Shown: positions 6,016-8,535 of the stretch, piece by piece
Numbering within the stretch: the first letter of the stretch is position 1
How the letters are laid out: every line of letters starts with the position of its first letter
NCBI GenBank assembly: GCA_964384805.1
Contig: CAYLLO010000047.1
Coordinates: 1-8,535, forward strand
Direction of reading: 5' to 3'
Length of the DNA stretch: 8,535 bases
From: HGM10611 sp964384805
GTDB taxonomy: Bacteria; Bacillota_I; Bacilli_A; ML615J-28; CAG-313
Notes under the pieces: model-generated
What the model was told of the DNA's origin: nothing
What the model saw: the letters and a program-made list of their open reading frames with translations, nothing else
The model's database searches: none
Translations under genes and position numbers: made by a program

Positions 6016-7143
6016 TTATAATTTGATAGGTACTTTAAATTCTTCATCATAAATATTTTGTTTAGTCAATAAGCAGTATAATTTGGTTGCCTTTAATTCG
6101 AACACTGCTGTTGCATTAGTTTCGTTTTTTAATGACGTTTTTAGATTGTTTTTTAGATTTTTAGGCAAAGTATTAATATATTTTACTCCTTTATTATTAA
6201 AACCTAAAATTCGATAATATTCATCGTTCGAATTATAATTTTTATCAATATTCAATAAACTGGTAATAAATAATCGCATAAATCTAGACTTAGTATATCG
6301 TTTATTACATAATTTATTCATACAATCTTCAAGATTTTTTCCATCTAAGTTTTTTATAACATAATTTTCTATGCCCTCGGTTGCTAGATGTATATTATTT
6401 AATTGTTGATTATCGATTAAAAATTTGTATTTAATTAAATTATATAATAAGTTATAATCAATAGTATTTAAAATATTTTGATTATATGGAAGATATTTTG
6501 AAATATCTTGCTTATTAAAAAACATTTTTCTTAAAGTATAAGCACTTTGAAATTCTGAAGAAGTATTTTTATAAAAATTATCTATTCGATTAACTGTATG
6601 AATTGTTACATCTTTTTTTAAAGTTTTTAGGGCTTTTAAATATTGTAATCCCAATGTGAAATTTGGTTTTTCCAAATATGTCAATAACTCATCATCATTG
6701 GTAATCATTTTAAAAGCATTAGTGAAAGCATTTTTATAACTATCCTTATTTTGAATACTTTCAACAAATTTTTCTTGAAAAAAAGTACTTTCAGAAATCT
6801 CAAATATTTTATTTAGTAGATCAATTCTTCCATCTTCTAATCCAAAGGCTAAATCTGTTATGCCTAATTTTGTTAAAATTTCAATACAATGATAAGCGAA
6901 AAAATCAGCACTATTTAAGGTTTTTGAAACTGGTAATTCCATAACGATATCTACATGATTTTTTAATATAATTCTGGTTTTATCAAATTTTGATAATAGA
7001 GATGCTTCTCCGCGCATAGTAAAAGAAGTGCTTGTTACCACAATAACAATATCTGCTTTACTTAATTCGATAGCTTTTTCAATAAAATATTTGTGACCTG
7101 TATGAAAAGGATTAACTTCTAAAATAAGACCTAAAATTTTCAT
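6016..7143 (-). CDS. tmcAL: tRNA(Met) cytidine acetate ligase (TmcAL/YlbM family)
   Basis: TmcAL makes N4-acetylcytidine at wobble position 34 of elongator tRNA-Met, using ATP to activate acetate. From the chosen start the product has 375 residues, a little shorter than the roughly 400-415 usual in Bacillus. The nucleotidyltransferase signature NPFHTGH is at 11-17 (H14 and H17). The family stretches SFTMRGEASLLSKF (40-53), VDIVMELP (64-71), SADFFA (78-83) and LAFGLE (98-103) follow. Near the C-terminus, RILGFNNKGVKYI is also typical. The open frame extends upstream to 7224, but those 27 residues lack family similarity and overlap the promoter region. GAGGGA (7155-7150), six bases before the ATG at 7143, sets the start. 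It is the first gene of a minus-strand operon with mrp. Confidence 0.9.
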   Translation of the reverse strand: MKILGLILEVNPFHTGHKYFIEKAIELSKADIVIVVTSTSFTMRGEASLLSKFDKTRIILKNHVDIVMELPVSKTLNSADFFAYHCIEILTKLGITDLAFGLEDGRIDLLNKIFEISESTFFQEKFVESIQNKDSYKNAFTNAFKMITNDDELLTYLEKPNFTLGLQYLKALKTLKKDVTIHTVNRIDNFYKNTSSEFQSAYTLRKMFFNKQDISKYLPYNQNILNTIDYNLLYNLIKYKFLIDNQQLNNIHLATEGIENYVIKNLDGKNLEDCMNKLCNKRYTKSRFMRLFITSLLNIDKNYNSNDEYYRILGFNNKGVKYINTLPKNLKNNLKTSLKNETNATAVFELKATKLYCLLTKQNIYDEEFKVPIKL

Positions 7144-7149
7144 GATACT

Positions 7150-7155
7150 TCCCTC
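7150..7155 (-). promoter_or_regulatory. Ribosome binding site that decides the tmcAL start
   Basis: GAGGGA on the minus strand lies six bases before ATG 7143-7141. The upstream in-frame ATG at 7224 has no comparable site, and the family signature begins within ten residues of the inner start. Confidence 0.75.
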
Positions 7156-7163
7156 TGATAATA

Positions 7164-7193
7164 AGTATATCAAAAAACTAAAAAAAATTCCAT
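7164..7193 (-). promoter_or_regulatory. Candidate tmcAL promoter
   Basis: On the minus strand TATACT (7169-7164) is preceded by TGA (7172-7170), giving the same nine bases, TGATATACT, as the alaS promoter. The -35 side is weak: TGGAAT or ATGGAA around 7193-7187, at a spacing of 17-18 bases. Transcription would start near 7157, leaving a leader of about 14 bases that consists mostly of the ribosome binding site. Confidence 0.45.
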
Positions 7194-7243
7194 TAAAAGT
7201 GTTTTTTATTACAAGAAAAGACAAAATATTGTTTTCTAATAAG

Positions 7244-7249
7244 TATAAT
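7244..7249 (+). promoter_or_regulatory. Candidate -10 box of the thioredoxin-like gene
   Basis: A perfect TATAAT lies 17 bases before the ATG at 7267. Transcription would start near 7256, immediately at the AGGGGG ribosome binding site (7256-7261), so the leader would be only about 11 bases. The -35 match is poor: the best is AAGACA at 7218-7223, with a 20-base gap. Confidence 0.4.
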
Positions 7250-7266
7250 ATTAATAGGGGGTATTT

Positions 7267-7557
7267 ATGGAAAAAGTTTTAGATTTATGTGAAGAACGAG
7301 ATAAAAATTGTGCTGTAGTAATAGATGATGAAAATAGTATAATTGGCCAATTAATCAAAGAGACATTAATTAATCAAGTAAGACGTAAAAAATTAGATTA
7401 TACAATTTTAAAAACTAATATAGATGATGGACAATTCTTAATAAAAGAGTTTGCTTTAAAAGAGTTTCCTTGTGTGCTTTTTTTTAAAAATCAAAAGTTA
7501 ATTAAATTAGTTACTGGCTTTTCTTACAATGATTATCACCATATTTTAGTAGCTTAA
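7267..7557 (+). CDS. Small thioredoxin-fold-like protein without a CXXC active site
   Basis: The product has 96 residues, close to thioredoxin length. The second half reads like the end of a thioredoxin fold: residues 62-85 give FALKEFPCVLFFKNQKLIKL then VTGF, matching the usual pattern of strand, cis-proline (here P68), FFK-N turn, strand, G-F. The first strand is AVVIDDEN (16-23), but where CGPC should follow there is SIIG. Cysteines are present only at 8, 15 and 69, so no CXXC dithiol exists. A role as a classical oxidoreductase is unlikely; Cys69 next to the cis-proline is notable. There is no signal peptide, so it should be cytosolic. The ribosome binding site AGGGGG (7256-7261) is five bases before the ATG. 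It stands alone, divergent from tmcAL and followed by murI after 249 bases. The family assignment rests on pattern similarity only, and the function is unknown. Confidence 0.65.
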   Translation: MEKVLDLCEERDKNCAVVIDDENSIIGQLIKETLINQVRRKKLDYTILKTNIDDGQFLIKEFALKEFPCVLFFKNQKLIKLVTGFSYNDYHHILVA

Positions 7558-7577
7558 TTATTTATTTGTCAAATAAA

Positions 7578-7606
7578 TTTACTTTTATAATAAATATTGA
7601 TATAAT
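7578..7606 (+). promoter_or_regulatory. Promoter upstream of the murI leader
   Basis: TTTACT (7578-7583), a 17-base spacer and a perfect TATAAT (7601-7606) preceded by TGA (7598-7600) form a good extended -10 promoter. The expected start, 7612-7615, coincides with the 5' foot of the long stem at 7610-7751. It would give murI a leader of about 195 bases. Confidence 0.65.
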
Positions 7607-7609
7607 ATG

Positions 7610-7751
7610 CAGTATGAGACTAAAATTATTGAATAAGTGGACTATTAGTAGATAGTTTAAAATGAAATAAGATAATAATAACTTATTTAAAGTAAAAAAT
7701 TTTTTTAATGATAAAATGATATGTTTATTTAAAAGGTTTTGTCTCATATTG
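7610..7751 (+). other. Candidate structured RNA leader or MITE-like element upstream of murI
   Basis: The ends close as a long stem: 7610-7620 pairs without break with 7741-7751 (one G-U), 7622-7624 with 7737-7739, 7626-7627 with 7734-7735, and 7629-7639 with 7722-7732 (several G-U). That gives 27 pairs and 3 mismatches over 30 positions, seven of them G-U wobbles. Inside are two hairpins: 7641-7645 with 7652-7656, and 7665-7671 with 7682-7688. A further small hairpin (7758-7764 with 7768-7774) lies between this element and the murI ribosome binding site. The high share of G-U pairs favours RNA; the terminal TATGAGAC/GTCTCATA pair would also fit a small inverted-repeat element. It matches no riboswitch class I recognise. 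AT-rich sequence forms chance hairpins easily, but the 11-bp GC-containing foot is harder to dismiss. Confidence 0.5.
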
Positions 7752-7806
7752 AAGTATTAGTAAAGAATTTACTAGATAATTATATAAAATATTTTAGGAG
7801 TAATTT

Positions 7807-8508
7807 ATGGATAAAAGAAGAATTGGTGTATTTGATTCAGGTGTTGGGGGACTTACAACTTTGGAATATTTAAAAAAAATGTTACCTAATGAGGACTATG
7901 TTTATTTTGGAGATTTTAAAAATAACCCATATGGTACCAAGACAACATTAGAATTACAAAAAATTTTAAAATATAACATTGAGCTTTTAATGACTAAAAA
8001 TGTCAAAATTATTGTTATTGCCTGTAATACAGCAGGTACTCAAATTAATTATTTAAAAACAATAACGGATATACCAATGTTTGAACCAATTATTACTACT
8101 ACTAATGTTATTAATAAAATGACTGATATTAAAAATATTTTACTGTTAGCGACTAACTACACAGTTAAGGCAGGATTATATCAAAAGTATTTGAAAGATT
8201 ATCATGTTATTGGTCAAGCAGCACAAGAACTTGTAAGATTAGCCGAAGAAAATAAACATGATCAAAAAATAATTGATGATATAATGTTAAAATATCAAAA
8301 TAAAGTAGATATGGTAATTTTAGGTTGTACCCATTTCGGATATTTTGCTAGTGAAATAGAAACAACAGTTAAACCTAAAATAGTAGTTGAAAGTAGCTAT
8401 GAACTGGCTAAATATGTTGTAGATTTTTTAAAAGATAAAAAGATGCTAAATAATGAAGGTCATTCGAATGTTGAATACATAAAAGGCCCTGTAAAAAATT
8501 CTGGGTAA
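7807..8508 (+). CDS. murI: Glutamate racemase
   Basis: The enzyme interconverts L- and D-glutamate in the cytosol, supplying D-Glu for peptidoglycan. The family motifs are present: FDSGVGGLT (9-17, with D10 and S11), YFGDFKNNPYG (33-43), IACNTAG (71-77) with catalytic Cys73, LATNYTVKAGLYQKYL (114-129), and LGCTHFGY (172-179) with catalytic Cys174 followed by T175 and H176. At 233 residues it is shorter than the usual 260-270. The shortfall is at the C-terminus, which ends abruptly after GPVKNSG; a one-base shift in the A6 tract at 8493-8498 would replace that end with ILGKLGYKSH and stop at 8530. Both catalytic cysteines lie well upstream. The ribosome binding site TAGGAG (7795-7800) is six bases before the ATG. 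It appears to be transcribed from its own promoter at 7578-7606. Confidence 0.95.
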   Translation: MDKRRIGVFDSGVGGLTTLEYLKKMLPNEDYVYFGDFKNNPYGTKTTLELQKILKYNIELLMTKNVKIIVIACNTAGTQINYLKTITDIPMFEPIITTTNVINKMTDIKNILLLATNYTVKAGLYQKYLKDYHVIGQAAQELVRLAEENKHDQKIIDDIMLKYQNKVDMVILGCTHFGYFASEIETTVKPKIVVESSYELAKYVVDFLKDKKMLNNEGHSNVEYIKGPVKNSG

Positions 8509-8535
8509 ATTAGGTTATAAATCGCATTAAAAATA

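Noticed and set aside
6012..7224. Longer starts for mrp (6011) and tmcAL (7224)
   Set aside because: The 6011 ATG overlaps the GGAGG serving the ATG at 5996. The 7224 ATG adds 27 residues unlike the TmcAL family and runs through the likely promoter.
7560..7578. Small A/T-only hairpin after the thioredoxin-like gene (8-bp stem, 3-base loop) as a terminator
   Set aside because: The stem has no G-C pair and no solid T run follows, so it is too weak to call a terminator.
7562..7747. Minus-strand 61-codon hydrophobic open frame before murI
   Set aside because: The Leu/Ile/Phe-rich product is what AT-rich noncoding DNA yields by chance. It overlaps the murI promoter and the long stem and has no ribosome binding site.
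380..8508. Possible use of UGA as a tryptophan codon (Mollicutes-like code), suggested by the low GC
   Set aside because: All genes are open under the standard code, conserved tryptophans are TGG, and a murI gene argues for a cell wall.

Overview
The window is strongly AT-rich and reads in the standard bacterial code: conserved tryptophans are TGG, and every intact gene ends in TAA or TAG. A T-box leader, Gram-positive-type ribosome binding sites, a DUF1292 protein, a glutamate racemase (so a peptidoglycan wall) and an ISL3-type insertion sequence point to a walled low-GC Firmicute (Bacillota). An Erysipelotrichia/Coprobacillus-like gut lineage is my best guess, but that placement is inference from style and gene order, not from a search.

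Layout. Positions 1-79 hold nothing I can support. A promoter (80-108) drives an alanine T-box leader (about 115-349) with specifier codon GCT, a textbook antiterminator and a competing terminator. It controls a plus-strand operon: alaS (380-3070), ruvX (3072-3488) and a DUF1292 gene (3505-3876) whose product ends in a Cys/His-rich acidic tail. The small gene (ireB/yrzL) that lies between alaS and ruvX in Bacillus is absent; only one base separates the two genes. A decayed 959-bp ISL3-family element (4011-4969) then sits in the convergent gap. Its imperfect terminal inverted repeats, degenerate 8-bp target duplication and deleted, frame-broken transposase can all still be seen. Next come two minus-strand genes that form an operon, tmcAL (7143-6016) followed by mrp (5996-4992). 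In both, the best ribosome binding site argues for a start internal to the longest open frame. Divergent from tmcAL is a small plus-strand gene for a thioredoxin-like protein without a CXXC motif (7267-7557). The last gene is murI (7807-8508).

Function. Most genes are housekeeping: tRNA charging (AlaRS), tRNA wobble-base acetylation (TmcAL), rRNA/DNA processing (RuvX), a Mrp-type P-loop ATPase, and D-glutamate supply for the wall (MurI). The T-box would tie expression of the first operon to the charging of tRNA-Ala.

The most unusual signal is in the gap before murI. There, 7610-7751 closes on itself as a 30-position stem with 27 pairs, including seven G-U wobbles, and encloses two smaller hairpins. 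A good extended -10 promoter is placed to start transcription almost exactly at the 5' foot of this stem. It is either an undescribed structured leader/small RNA or a MITE-like element. I recognise no defence system, CRISPR array, tRNA or rRNA here.
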